From Nostoc indistinguendum CM1-VF10 (GTDB taxonomy: Bacteria; Cyanobacteriota; Cyanobacteriia; Cyanobacteriales; Nostocaceae), in assembly GCA_019359215.1 (NCBI GenBank), contig JAHHHS010000014.1:1-64000 (forward strand): a DNA stretch of 64,000 bases, read 5' to 3'. Below the pieces are notes generated by a model. The model was not told where the DNA came from and did no database searches. It saw nothing but the letters and a program-made list of their open reading frames with translations. Below are positions 8,680 through 17,243 of this stretch, piece after piece; positions within the stretch are counted from its first letter, which is position 1; each line of letters starts with the position of its first letter. The position numbers and the translations under genes are program-made.

Positions 8680-9252
8680 ATGAACAGCTGCGTTTTGATG
8701 GCGGAAATTATTAACGAACCGCAACTCCGCTATACAGCCGATAATCTGGGAGTCACGGAAATGCTGGTGCAGTTTCCCAATTCCCAGAAACCAGAAGATC
8801 CGCCAGCCACCCTGAAAGTTGTCGGCTGGGGGAATTTAGCGACAGAAATTCAGCAAAACTACCACCAAGGCGATCGCGTCATCCTAGTAGGACGTTTAGG
8901 CATGAATACTGTTGAGCGACAAGAAGGTTTTAAAGAAAAACGCGCTGAATTGACGGTGCAACAAATTCAACCTGTTGGAGGTAGTTTTAATACTGATCCA
9001 TCGCCTTCAGCAACCCTAACTCCATCATTTACTGAAACTGCTCCACGACAACCATCAGCATCTCGTCCTCCACAGAAAGACACTCCCAGTTACGAGTCAC
9101 CACGTCCAGCGCCTACCCCGGCTGCAAATCCTGTTGGCGTTACTCCCCAAGCGACAACTTACGAACCCGTACCCCAACCCACAAATTATGAACGAACCAC
9201 TTATCCAGCAGTGAAAGAGCAAGAACCAGATCCAGATGATATTCCCTTCTAA
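8680..9252 (+). CDS. ssb: Single-stranded DNA-binding protein
   Basis: 190 residues from ATG at 8680, chosen because AGGAG lies 8 bases upstream; an in-frame TTG at 8644 would add 12 residues without a ribosome site. Residues 1-105 form an OB-fold SSB domain (VVGWGNLATEIQQNY, DRVILVGRLGMN). A Pro/Ser/Thr-rich disordered linker follows, then the acidic tail EPDPDDIPF, the classic C-terminal tip that recruits replication and repair proteins. It binds ssDNA during replication, recombination and repair. The N-terminus MNSCVLMAEI is typical of a cyanobacterial SSB subtype. A terminator follows. Confidence 0.9.
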   Translation: MNSCVLMAEIINEPQLRYTADNLGVTEMLVQFPNSQKPEDPPATLKVVGWGNLATEIQQNYHQGDRVILVGRLGMNTVERQEGFKEKRAELTVQQIQPVGGSFNTDPSPSATLTPSFTETAPRQPSASRPPQKDTPSYESPRPAPTPAANPVGVTPQATTYEPVPQPTNYERTTYPAVKEQEPDPDDIPF

Positions 9253-9595
9253 AGTTGGTAGTTGAGCGTGTATTCAATTTGCTAACTAATGATTACGATT
9301 AGACAATTTCTACAAATAGCCATCCTTTAGGGTGTGCTATTTTTTTGTCTTCTGCGTTGACGCTTTATATCATGTCCGGGTAATTAGTATGATATTACGT
9401 TTGATCGTGAGGCATCGCTTATAATTCTTCTGGTTCTACTAACGACACAAAAATCACATGAGAAATTCTGATGGTATTTCCAACAAAATCAATACCCTAG
9501 CCAGATCGTATACAAGAGCGTCTGGTCTGAATGCAGGGTTAGGCTTACTGGGAGAGATGTATAATTAAGAACTATTACAACCAAACACTAGCGCT
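9253..9595. other. Intergenic region, about 340 bases
   Basis: Holds the ssb terminator near 9316. The remaining sequence up to the methyltransferase has no repeat or promoter I can define. Confidence 0.5.
9316..9346 (+). terminator. Rho-independent terminator of ssb
   Basis: Stem ATAGC-CATCC pairs with GGGTG-T-GCTAT (one bulge, one G-T pair) around loop TTTA, followed directly by seven T. It lies about 65 bases after the ssb stop. Confidence 0.7.
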
Positions 9596-10360
9596 TTGTC
9601 AACTGTAAATTATATGAGTAACTTTGTTAGCAGTTCAGTTGAAGCTTTGGATAACCTGGCTGTAACTTGGGAACGCTTGATTCCCAAGCGTATGGCTAAC
9701 GATTCGGCTAGTTGCAAGATCGTGAAGCTACATCTTGGACGTTACGAAACTGCAACTAAGTATGTCTTGGGAAAAAGAGTTCTAGATATAGCATGTGGCA
9801 GTGGATATGGTAGCCAAATGCTTCGTATGGCAGGTGCAAGCAGTGTAGTTGGAGTCGATATATGCTCCCAGATTGTGGAATATGCTAAGAAACACTACCA
9901 AATACCCGGAATCAACTTCATTTGCGCTGATGCAGAGCAATTTGAGTGTTCAGAGCGTTTTGACGTTATTATCTCGTTTGAGACGATAGAACATTTAAAA
10001 AATCCAACCTATTTTTTAAAACAACTCAGTAATTATTTAACTAGCAATGGTGTATTGATGATGTCTGTACCACTAGGTGAGACGCGTCATTTTGATCCAT
10101 ACCACCTTCATGCCTTCACTCACGAGCAAATATTTACGCTTCTGGAAACAACAGGTTTTTGTATAGATTATTACCGTTGTGACCAGTGTTTTTTGACTCG
10201 TCGTGAGTTGCTTTACTGGAGACAACTATATTCAGAATCGAGTCCATCGTTTTGGGAATTGTTGTTTACTCGAAAGGGATGGCAGATGGTACATGACCTT
10301 GTGCTTCAGGGTGGTTTTAATGCTCCTCAACTGTTGGTTATTGCTTATAAAAACAGATAA
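9596..10360 (+). CDS. Class I SAM-dependent methyltransferase
   Basis: 254 residues from a TTG at 9596; an in-frame ATG at 9614 is an alternative and neither has a clear ribosome site. Motif I VLDIACGSGYGSQML lies near residue 62, motif II VVGVDI follows, and VIISFETIEHLKNP near 125 is the post-II loop of the Methyltransf_11 type. The C-terminal third (GETRHFDPYHLHAFT) resembles methyltransferases acting on small molecules or glycan intermediates, but the substrate cannot be told. It stands alone, with no co-directional partner within 200 bases. Confidence 0.75.
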   Translation: MSTVNYMSNFVSSSVEALDNLAVTWERLIPKRMANDSASCKIVKLHLGRYETATKYVLGKRVLDIACGSGYGSQMLRMAGASSVVGVDICSQIVEYAKKHYQIPGINFICADAEQFECSERFDVIISFETIEHLKNPTYFLKQLSNYLTSNGVLMMSVPLGETRHFDPYHLHAFTHEQIFTLLETTGFCIDYYRCDQCFLTRRELLYWRQLYSESSPSFWELLFTRKGWQMVHDLVLQGGFNAPQLLVIAYKNR

Positions 10361-10591
10361 AGTCTCGGACTTCGGCAGATAATGGCTAACTGTAAGTTGC
10401 ACTTGTGGACGATCGCAAGCAGTTCTACATCGCAAATGTATGTATATTGTGGAAGTATGTGATGTCAATTGTGGTTAAAGTTTAAGCAGTGAAAACTGCC
10501 AAGAAGTGTAAAAACCAAATTTACACACATATAAATCAAAACTATTGTTAAAATCCAAATAATTTTAAGTTAATATTTTTACCTAACTCCT

Positions 10592-12478
10592 ATGAGAGAA
10601 ACTGTCCTAGAGGTTCGCAATCTCCAAGTTGAATTTCCCGGTGATGGCAATACTGTCAGAGCTTTGGATGGTATTTCCTTTGGGCTGCATCGAGGTGAAA
10701 CTCTAGGAATAGTAGGTGAATCGGGGAGTGGTAAATCAGTGACAGCCCTAGCTGTGATGGGTTTGTTACAAAGTCCCGGTATAGTTACTGGCGGTGAAAT
10801 CTGGTTTCGTTCTCAAGAGAATGGCAATGCAATCGATTTGGTAAAATTGCCTCCTGAGCAAATGCAGTTACACCGGGGTGGCGACATCGCCATGATTTTT
10901 CAAGAACCGATGAGTTCGCTTAATCCGGTTTATGACATTGGGTTTCAGCTAACAGAAGCGATTATGCGGCATCAAAATGTGTCAGCAGCCCAAGCACGAC
11001 AAATTGCGATCGCAGGTCTACAAGAGGTTAAACTTCTAGCTAGCGATGAAGAGATCCAGCAGCAGTATATCGAAACTTGGCATCAAACCAATGCCAATTT
11101 GTCGAAACCGGATGCACCAAAGTTGGCACAGTTGGTTAAACAACACAAAGAAGCCATGCTGGAACGCTACCCTCATGAACTTTCTGGGGGTCAGTTGCAA
11201 CGGGTAATGATTGCAATGGCAATTTCTTGCAACCCATTAATTTTAATTGCCGATGAACCAACCACAGCCTTGGATGTGACGGTGCAAGCGACTATTTTGG
11301 ACTTGTTGCGAGAATTGCAGCAAAGCCGTGACATGGCAATGATTTTTATCACCCACGACTTGGGGCTAATTTCGGAAATTGCTGACCAAGTAGCGGTGAT
11401 GTATAAAGGCAAAGTTGTCGAATCTGGTACTTCTCGGCAAATTTTCAGCAGTCCCCAGCATCCATATACTAAAGGTTTGATAGCTTGTCGCCCCACACTC
11501 AACCGCCGTCCCCAAAAATTACTCACTGTTTCTGACTACATGAGTGCAGAAGAGACAGCAACGGGACAAGTAGTAATTCAGGCGAAAGAACCTGCACAAC
11601 CCACAGAAGTCACCAGTGAAGAGATTGTTGCAAGATTGGCAAACTTCAATAAAAAGGAACCTCTACTGCAAATCCGCAATCTGAAAGTTGGTTTTCCAGT
11701 GCGCGGGGTGTTTGGTGGTACAAAACGCTACAATATGGCAGTTAATGATGTTTCCTTTGATGTCAAACCAGGAGAAACACTAGGTTTGGTGGGAGAATCT
11801 GGTTGCGGTAAAACCACCCTTGGCAGAACCTTGCTGCGATTAATTGAACCGATGAGTGGTCAGATTATCTTTGAGAAACAAGATATTACTAGCCTCAAAG
11901 GTGAACCGTTGCAAAAACTGCGACGGGAAATGCAAATAGTCTTCCAAAATCCTTTCAGTTCTCTCGACCCACGGATGAGGATTGGGGATGCGGTGATGGA
12001 ACCGTTGTTAATTCACGCCGTTGGGAAGACGAAGCAACAACGACGGCAGCGAGTAACCGAACTCTTAGAACGGGTGGGATTGAGTGCAGATGCGATTAAC
12101 CGCTATCCTCATCAGTTTTCTGGCGGTCAACGCCAACGGATTTGCATAGCCCGTTCTTTGGCGTTAAATCCTAAGTTTATCATCTGCGATGAATCAGTTT
12201 CAGCGTTAGATGTTTCAGTACAGGCCCAAGTATTAAATCTTCTCAAAGAATTACAGTCAGATTTTCAGCTTACTTATATCTTTATTTCTCACGATTTAAG
12301 TGTGGTGAAATTTATGAGCGATCGCATTTTAGTTATGAATCACGGTCAAATTGTTGAAGAAGGTACAGCCGAAAGCATTTACCAAGAACCTAAAGAGGAA
12401 TACACGCAAAAATTAATTGCTGCGATTCCTACCGGTAGTGCTGAACGGGTGCGAAGTCGGTATCTGAAGGCTTTATAG
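10592..12478 (+). CDS. Oligopeptide/dipeptide ABC transporter, fused double ATP-binding protein
   Basis: 628 residues made of two complete ABC domains, corresponding to DppD and DppF in one chain (as in GsiA/YejF). Domain 1: Walker [10 protein letters not shown], signature [12 protein letters not shown], Walker [15 protein letters not shown]. Domain 2, from about residue 350: Walker [10 protein letters not shown], signature [12 protein letters not shown], Walker [14 protein letters not shown], where Ser replaces the usual Pro after the catalytic Glu. Each domain ends with the oligopeptide-type extension ([27 protein letters not shown]). It should power import of peptides or nickel-like solutes with permeases encoded elsewhere. 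Urease accessory genes lie downstream but convergent. Confidence 0.88.
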   Translation: MRETVLEVRNLQVEFPGDGNTVRALDGISFGLHRGETLGIVGESGSGKSVTALAVMGLLQSPGIVTGGEIWFRSQENGNAIDLVKLPPEQMQLHRGGDIAMIFQEPMSSLNPVYDIGFQLTEAIMRHQNVSAAQARQIAIAGLQEVKLLASDEEIQQQYIETWHQTNANLSKPDAPKLAQLVKQHKEAMLERYPHELSGGQLQRVMIAMAISCNPLILIADEPTTALDVTVQATILDLLRELQQSRDMAMIFITHDLGLISEIADQVAVMYKGKVVESGTSRQIFSSPQHPYTKGLIACRPTLNRRPQKLLTVSDYMSAEETATGQVVIQAKEPAQPTEVTSEEIVARLANFNKKEPLLQIRNLKVGFPVRGVFGGTKRYNMAVNDVSFDVKPGETLGLVGESGCGKTTLGRTLLRLIEPMSGQIIFEKQDITSLKGEPLQKLRREMQIVFQNPFSSLDPRMRIGDAVMEPLLIHAVGKTKQQRRQRVTELLERVGLSADAINRYPHQFSGGQRQRICIARSLALNPKFIICDESVSALDVSVQAQVLNLLKELQSDFQLTYIFISHDLSVVKFMSDRILVMNHGQIVEEGTAESIYQEPKEEYTQKLIAAIPTGSAERVRSRYLKAL

Positions 12479-12651
12479 AAACAGAATTCAGGAGTCAGGA
12501 GTCAGAATGGGCTAAACGTCCCGCTACCGCTAACAGCATGAATTGTGTACAAGTGGCGCATAACAAAGCGGTAGCGAGTTTGCAAATGTCTGAATAAACG
12601 GCGTTTTTGCACCCGCACTAAATATGCAAATTTAGTTGTCTTGATTCTGGC

Positions 12652-12675
12652 TTCTGAATTCTGAATTCTGAATTC
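12652..12675. repeat. CTGAATT heptamer repeat
   Basis: Three tandem CTGAATT units immediately after the ureG stop codon (minus strand). A second short repeat of GGAGTCA units lies near 12490. Both are of the tandem heptamer class. Confidence 0.7.
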
Positions 12676-12679
12676 TTTT

Positions 12680-13282
12680 TCAACAGATATTTGTACAAAC
12701 AAAGTTAATTACATCTGCTAGTCCAGACTGAGTTTTTAAATTAGTAAAAATAAAAGGTTTATCACCGCGCATTTTTTTAGCATCCCGTTCCATCACAGTT
12801 AAATCTGCACCAACATAAGCCGCTAAATCAGTTTTGTTAATCACCAACAAATCAGACTTGGTAATGCCCGGCCCGCCTTTGCGGGGAATTTTATCACCAG
12901 CCGCAACATCGATGACGTAAATCGTTAAATCCACCAATTCGGGGCTAAAGGTAGCAGCTAAGTTATCGCCGCCACTTTCCAAAAATACTAAATCCAAATC
13001 GAGAAAACGTTCTTCTAATTGTTCAATTGCCGCTAAATTCATCGAAGCATCTTCGCGGATGGCAGTGTGAGGGCAACCGCCAGTCTCTACACCCAAAATG
13101 CGATCGCTTGCCAACGCCTGAGAACGCACTAAAAACTGAGCATCCTCCTGAGTATAAATATCATTCGTCACCACCGCAATCTGATACTGCTCACGCAATC
13201 CCTTGCATAAAGCATCCACTAAAGCCGTCTTCCCCGAACCTACTGGGCCAGCAACCCCCACTCTAAATGTGTTTTTTGTCAT
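12680..13282 (-). CDS. ureG: Urease accessory GTPase UreG
   Basis: 200 residues. P-loop [11 protein letters not shown] at 9-19, the Cys70-Pro71-His72 metal-binding motif inside [15 protein letters not shown], and the base-specificity motif NKTD. UreG hydrolyses GTP to drive nickel insertion into apo-urease with UreE, UreF and UreH/D. It is the last gene of a ureE-ureF-ureG cluster on the minus strand, 73 bases after ureF. The start codon ATGACAA is itself part of a heptamer repeat tract, with no Shine-Dalgarno sequence visible. Urease structural genes (ureABC, ureD) are not in this window. Confidence 0.95.
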   Translation of the reverse strand: MTKNTFRVGVAGPVGSGKTALVDALCKGLREQYQIAVVTNDIYTQEDAQFLVRSQALASDRILGVETGGCPHTAIREDASMNLAAIEQLEERFLDLDLVFLESGGDNLAATFSPELVDLTIYVIDVAAGDKIPRKGGPGITKSDLLVINKTDLAAYVGADLTVMERDAKKMRGDKPFIFTNLKTQSGLADVINFVCTNIC

Positions 13283-13306
13283 TTGTCATTTGTCCCTTGT
13301 CATTGG
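13278..13306. repeat. Heptamer repeat overlapping the ureG start codon
   Basis: On the minus strand the unit AATGACA repeats in the ureF-ureG gap, and the last copy supplies the ureG ATG and second codon. A partial copy AGGGACA lies upstream. Confidence 0.65.
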
Positions 13307-13355
13307 TACATAGTTATTAGTCTTTAGTTTTTGCCCAATTCTCAATTCTCTATGA

Positions 13356-14048
13356 CTAACTCCTAAACAACCTTGTATACTGCGTTTCATGCTGCATACT
13401 CGCTAGCGATAAACCCCAACTACAACAAGCGAGTTCATCATCCTCCAACGCGAGAATTTCTAACGCCACAGTGCTAAATAATGGTTGTAAATCTAGCAAT
13501 AACTGCTGTCCTGCTGTTTGTCCAAGGGGGATAAGTTTCACGCCCGCAGTAATCAAATTACTTGCCCAACTATGCAGATATGCGAGTAATGCGGCTTGGA
13601 TACTGATTTGCCAATGGGCAACGGCAATGCCAAAAGCGATCGCATAATTACAAGGATTGCCTACAGCATTGGCAATAGGTATAATCTGCGGTTCTAGTTT
13701 ACCAAGTAATTGGATCAACGATCGCCCCATCTGCCAACTAGAGGCGCGTAATTCTTCTGTTTCTCTAGCTGCGGATAACCAGAGATTCCAACGGCATAGC
13801 GACTCTACATCATTCATTTTTGCAGATTGCTGCGATCGCACCATTACCCCTACCTCTAACCTAATTGCCCCATAGAGCAACTCTGCTTTTAACCAATCTT
13901 TGAGATGTGTGTGGTTAGCGATCGTACCATTTTCTACCAGCATTTCCAAACCTTCAGAATAACTATATGCTCCCACAGGTAAAGCGGGGCTAGCCAGTTG
14001 CAAAATACTCAAAAGATGGCTATCAGTGAGCATGATGGTGTTGTCCAT
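13356..14048 (-). CDS. ureF: Urease accessory protein UreF
   Basis: 230 residues, all-helical UreF family. The opening [21 protein letters not shown] is the family signature (SPALPVGxYxxSxGLE), and [16 protein letters not shown] near residue 165 is the conserved C-terminal segment. UreF works with UreD/H and gates GTP-dependent nickel delivery by UreG. Two in-frame ATGs (14048 and 14033) both lie inside the end of ureE, so the genes overlap by up to 26 bases and are probably translationally coupled. Confidence 0.93.
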   Translation of the reverse strand: MDNTIMLTDSHLLSILQLASPALPVGAYSYSEGLEMLVENGTIANHTHLKDWLKAELLYGAIRLEVGVMVRSQQSAKMNDVESLCRWNLWLSAARETEELRASSWQMGRSLIQLLGKLEPQIIPIANAVGNPCNYAIAFGIAVAHWQISIQAALLAYLHSWASNLITAGVKLIPLGQTAGQQLLLDLQPLFSTVALEILALEDDELACCSWGLSLASMQHETQYTRLFRS

Positions 14049-14469
14049 AAGCTCCCAATTCTGGCTGAAACGGTGAAATTTCCTCTTTAACTTCTAACCC
14101 CAGTTGTTCCAACATAGTGCGTAAAACCGAATCTGAAGACAAGCGTAAATAAGTTGGGGTAATTTCTACAGGTACATGGCGATTTCCCAAATGGTATGCT
14201 GCCCGTAATAATAAAAGTGGTGTTTGGGCAAAAGCAGTCAGCACTAGTTCTGGTTTGGCGGTAATTCTGATTAAACTGCTATGGGTTTCTTCTTGCAGAA
14301 TATCGCCATCGTGTAAGATAGTTCCTCTGGGTAAATGTAAAACTACAACTTTACCATCTTCCGTTTCAAAGCGATGACGACTGCGGGTGCGTTCTTCTGC
14401 TGTTAGCGCCAGAGTGAAAGTAACTGCGGCATCGTAATTAGGTGGTTTAAGTTGGGTAAATGTCAGCAT
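14023..14469 (-). CDS. ureE: Urease nickel chaperone UreE
   Basis: 148 residues. The N-terminal peptide-binding domain ([18 protein letters not shown]) and central metal-binding domain ([13 protein letters not shown], the GNRH motif) are clear. The tail ends [10 protein letters not shown], a short histidine cluster that binds nickel. It delivers nickel to the UreDFG complex. First gene of the ureEFG operon, divergent from the broken Uma2 gene; the 108-base gap between them should contain the ure promoter. Confidence 0.93.
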   Translation of the reverse strand: MLTFTQLKPPNYDAAVTFTLALTAEERTRSRHRFETEDGKVVVLHLPRGTILHDGDILQEETHSSLIRITAKPELVLTAFAQTPLLLLRAAYHLGNRHVPVEITPTYLRLSSDSVLRTMLEQLGLEVKEEISPFQPELGAYGQHHHAH

Positions 14470-14577
14470 ACAGAGTTTTGCCTGAACTTCCGCTTTTTAT
14501 TATGGTTCTAATTTAAACCTCATAGTTGCCTTGCCCGAAGAAAAGATAAAATTAAACAAATAAAGGCAACGAGCCAA

Positions 14578-15159
14578 ATGGGGACAATTATGAACCAAGC
14601 CGTTGAGGGAGTACGCTGGACAATTCACGATTTAGAGGTTCTACCCGAAAATGAGTGGACACGCTATGAAATTATTAATGGAGAACTCTTTGTGACTCGC
14701 ACTCCTCACCGCCGTCATCAACAAGTTTGCGGCAAAATATTTCGACAACTCGATGTTTGGTCAGATTCGAGTGGTTTAGGGGAAACAATTGTGGCTCCAG
14801 GGGTGCTTTTTTCGCAAGCAGATAGCGTTATACCGGATGTCGTTTGGGTAAGTCGAGAACGACTGGCACAAATTGAAGATGAAGCGGGACATTTGACGGG
14901 CGCACCAGAGTTAGTAGTAGAGGTTTTATCCCCTGGTAAACAAAACGAATTTCGAGACAAAGAAGCAAAACTGAAACTATATTCAGTTCAAGGTGTGCGT
15001 AAGTATTGGATTGTTGATCGCTTTACTAAACAAGTTTAAGTTTATCGGCGAGAAAAAGCACAGTTGGTTTTAGTTGCTACTTTGTTAGCTGATGATGAAA
15101 TAACATCGCCACTTTTACCCGGATTTTGTTGTTCTATCCGTTTCTTTTTTCCTGAATAA
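14578..15159 (+). pseudogene. Uma2-family (DUF820) nuclease gene interrupted by one in-frame stop
   Basis: From ATG 14578 the frame reads 153 codons with the Uma2 PD-(D/E)xK core: SVIPDVVWVS, ELVVEVLSPGKQ and KEAKLKLYSVQGVRKYWIVD. It stops at TAA 15037-15039 after FTKQV. Reading through the same frame continues VYRREKAQLVLVATLLADDE and about 20 further codons to TAA at 15157-15159, which is the expected C-terminus (KQV-Q-VYRRE with CAA changed to TAA). So one substitution splits an otherwise intact gene. The shortened product keeps the presumed catalytic residues and might still fold. Uma2 proteins are numerous in cyanobacteria and mostly of unknown role. An alternative start is ATG 14590. 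Confidence 0.8.
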
Positions 15160-15276
15160 TCACAAATTCGAGTAAGTTTTTAATTTACTATACTAACTAG
15201 TAAATATCGCCTAGTTAGCTTGAAAATATAATTATATTAACAGAAGCTCAATTGGGAAATTTGCAGGCTTTAGGTA

Positions 15277-17040
15277 CTAACTAATAGGTAATGTAAACCA
15301 GAAAGTCGCCCCTGCATCCAATGCACTGTTCACACCAATTTCGCCGCCGTGGGCATTGATGATTTGCTTACATAAATATAAGCCCAATCCCAAACTTACA
15401 GAATTGCGGATACTTGCACCTCGAAAGTAAAGATCAAAAAGCCGAGCGCTTTGTTGTTGACTAATTCCCACGCCGTTATCACTAACAGTACAATAAATCA
15501 TCTCACCTTCACAGGTAGCATTAATTGTCAAGAGCAATCCAAGGGCATTATGTTTCAGAGCATTGACAATTAAGTTAGAAAAAACTCGCCATAGTTGCGT
15601 AGGATCTGCATTCACTAACGGCAAATCTGCGGATACCAGATTTATCAAGGTTGTTTGATTTTGCTCTAGTAACGGCTCTAAATCTGCGATCGCAGCTTCG
15701 ACAACTGTCAGTAATTGTACGGCTTGACGTTGCAAAATAATACCTTGTAATTCGCTGATATGAGTTTCCATCAACGAATTAATTAAATTAAGTTGGCGAT
15801 CGCTACTTTGAATCATCCGCTCTAAAATTGAGCGTGAAATAGAAATATTTTGCTCTGGACGTGCAAGCAAATTTCTCAGCACCATTAAAGTACCCAGCAC
15901 TGGGTTGCGTAAGTCGTGAGAAACTGCATGGAAAAATACTCGTAGTTCTTCTTCAGTTTGTTTGCGCTGGGTAATATCTTCAATTAAACCCTCGTAGTAA
16001 AGCAGTTTTCCTTGTTCGTCACGCACTGCGTAGGCTTTTTCCGAAATCCAGACAATACTGCCGTCTCGACGATAAATTTGAGACTCAAACTCTGAAACGC
16101 TACCATACTTTTCCATCAGGCGCACAAATTCTGCCCGGCGGTTTGGATCAACATACAATTGTTCAATAATAGTAGAATTTGCTGTTACCTCCTCCGCTAA
16201 GGAGTAGCCATAAATGCGTGCTAAAGCAGGATTTGCCGTAATGTAATGTCCATCGGGACTGCTTTGAAAAATACCTTCAACAGCATTTTCAAAAATGCTG
16301 CGATATTTAGTTTCTGCAACCTTGAGTTTTTGGTAGGCAGATTCTAGTTCTTGACGGGCATAAAATTCAGAACATTGCAGGCGATCGTACAGATAAACAC
16401 CGATATCACATATAGCACAAAACCAAAAAATGTATAAAATTAACGTTACATTATATATTTCTGGGTGTTCGGGGATTAGTGTTTTTAGCCCGAACACCGT
16501 ATTTATACCAAAATAGTAAACCAGCACACCTACTTGAGATAGCAAGTGAAGAATCCAGTAGACTGGCATTAATATAGCTTGGCTTAAAAACAGCAATGAC
16601 CAACCGATGGTGTCAGGTAGGGCAAAACCTCTGATGGTTGCAAAGAACTGCGATGCTAGACTAATTGCCCAAGAAGACCCTAAAAATAATAAATCTGGAC
16701 GATCGCGACCTAATTTAGTTTTATGTAAGGCAAAGCAGATAAGTGTACTCAGGAGTACTGCAATATTGATTACAAGGCGTTGAGTTCTAAGTACTTCTGG
16801 CAGCTTTTCCAACTCTTTTAAATGGAAAAAGAAGCCGTATATGTCTCGCAAAGTAAAAGACAACAAACAAATCAGCGCCAGCCATAGCCATAAACGCAAT
16901 CTCTGCCACAAAAAGCGGTTGCGCCAAGTTCTGTAAGAAGTACTGATTTCATCTGCTGTTGGTGGAGAAAAAGCTTTTCTCCACCATCTTTGCACTGTTG
17001 TAAACGGAGTAGCTATTAGCATCCGAGCAACTTTGCCCAT
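15277..17040 (-). CDS. Membrane-anchored PAS sensor histidine kinase
   Basis: 587 residues. Five or so hydrophobic helices between residues 49 and 218 form a membrane sensor. A short coiled linker leads to one PAS domain (about 245-360, YRSIFENAVEGIFQSSPDG), ending in the PAC segment GLIEDITQRK. The dimerisation domain has the phosphoacceptor His375 in HAVSHDLRNP. The catalytic domain keeps the N box (NLIVNALKHN), G1 (DNGVGI) and G2 (LGLGLYLCKQI). No receiver domain is attached and no response regulator is adjacent. The stretch from the phosphoacceptor to the C-terminus is paralogous to the kinase encoded just upstream on the same strand. Confidence 0.87.
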   Translation of the reverse strand: MGKVARMLIATPFTTVQRWWRKAFSPPTADEISTSYRTWRNRFLWQRLRLWLWLALICLLSFTLRDIYGFFFHLKELEKLPEVLRTQRLVINIAVLLSTLICFALHKTKLGRDRPDLLFLGSSWAISLASQFFATIRGFALPDTIGWSLLFLSQAILMPVYWILHLLSQVGVLVYYFGINTVFGLKTLIPEHPEIYNVTLILYIFWFCAICDIGVYLYDRLQCSEFYARQELESAYQKLKVAETKYRSIFENAVEGIFQSSPDGHYITANPALARIYGYSLAEEVTANSTIIEQLYVDPNRRAEFVRLMEKYGSVSEFESQIYRRDGSIVWISEKAYAVRDEQGKLLYYEGLIEDITQRKQTEEELRVFFHAVSHDLRNPVLGTLMVLRNLLARPEQNISISRSILERMIQSSDRQLNLINSLMETHISELQGIILQRQAVQLLTVVEAAIADLEPLLEQNQTTLINLVSADLPLVNADPTQLWRVFSNLIVNALKHNALGLLLTINATCEGEMIYCTVSDNGVGISQQQSARLFDLYFRGASIRNSVSLGLGLYLCKQIINAHGGEIGVNSALDAGATFWFTLPIS

Positions 17041-17163
17041 ACCTTGAGGGTGTTTTCCTTACTCAATATTGCTATAAATAACACCCTCTCATTTTTTGGT
17101 GATTTATGGGCAATTTGTTGCGGATGAAGTTGCTAACGAAGAGGAAATGGGGCAAGGTGGTCA

Positions 17164-17215
17164 CTGAGCGTCTTGCCCTGAGCGTAGCTATGCCGCAGGC
17201 TTTACGACTACGCTC
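17164..17215. repeat. Interspersed repeat (GAGCGTAGCTATGCCGCAGG type)
   Basis: The core AGCTATGCCGCAGGCTTTACG also occurs near 23334, with short inverted arms (TGAGCGT...ACGCTCA). It lies between the two histidine kinase genes. A separate G/C-rich 'ccccctgccccctgctccc' tract at about 17258-17290 runs into the end of the following gene. Confidence 0.6.
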
Positions 17216-17243
17216 AATACAAGTGATTGATTGCTGGGAAATT

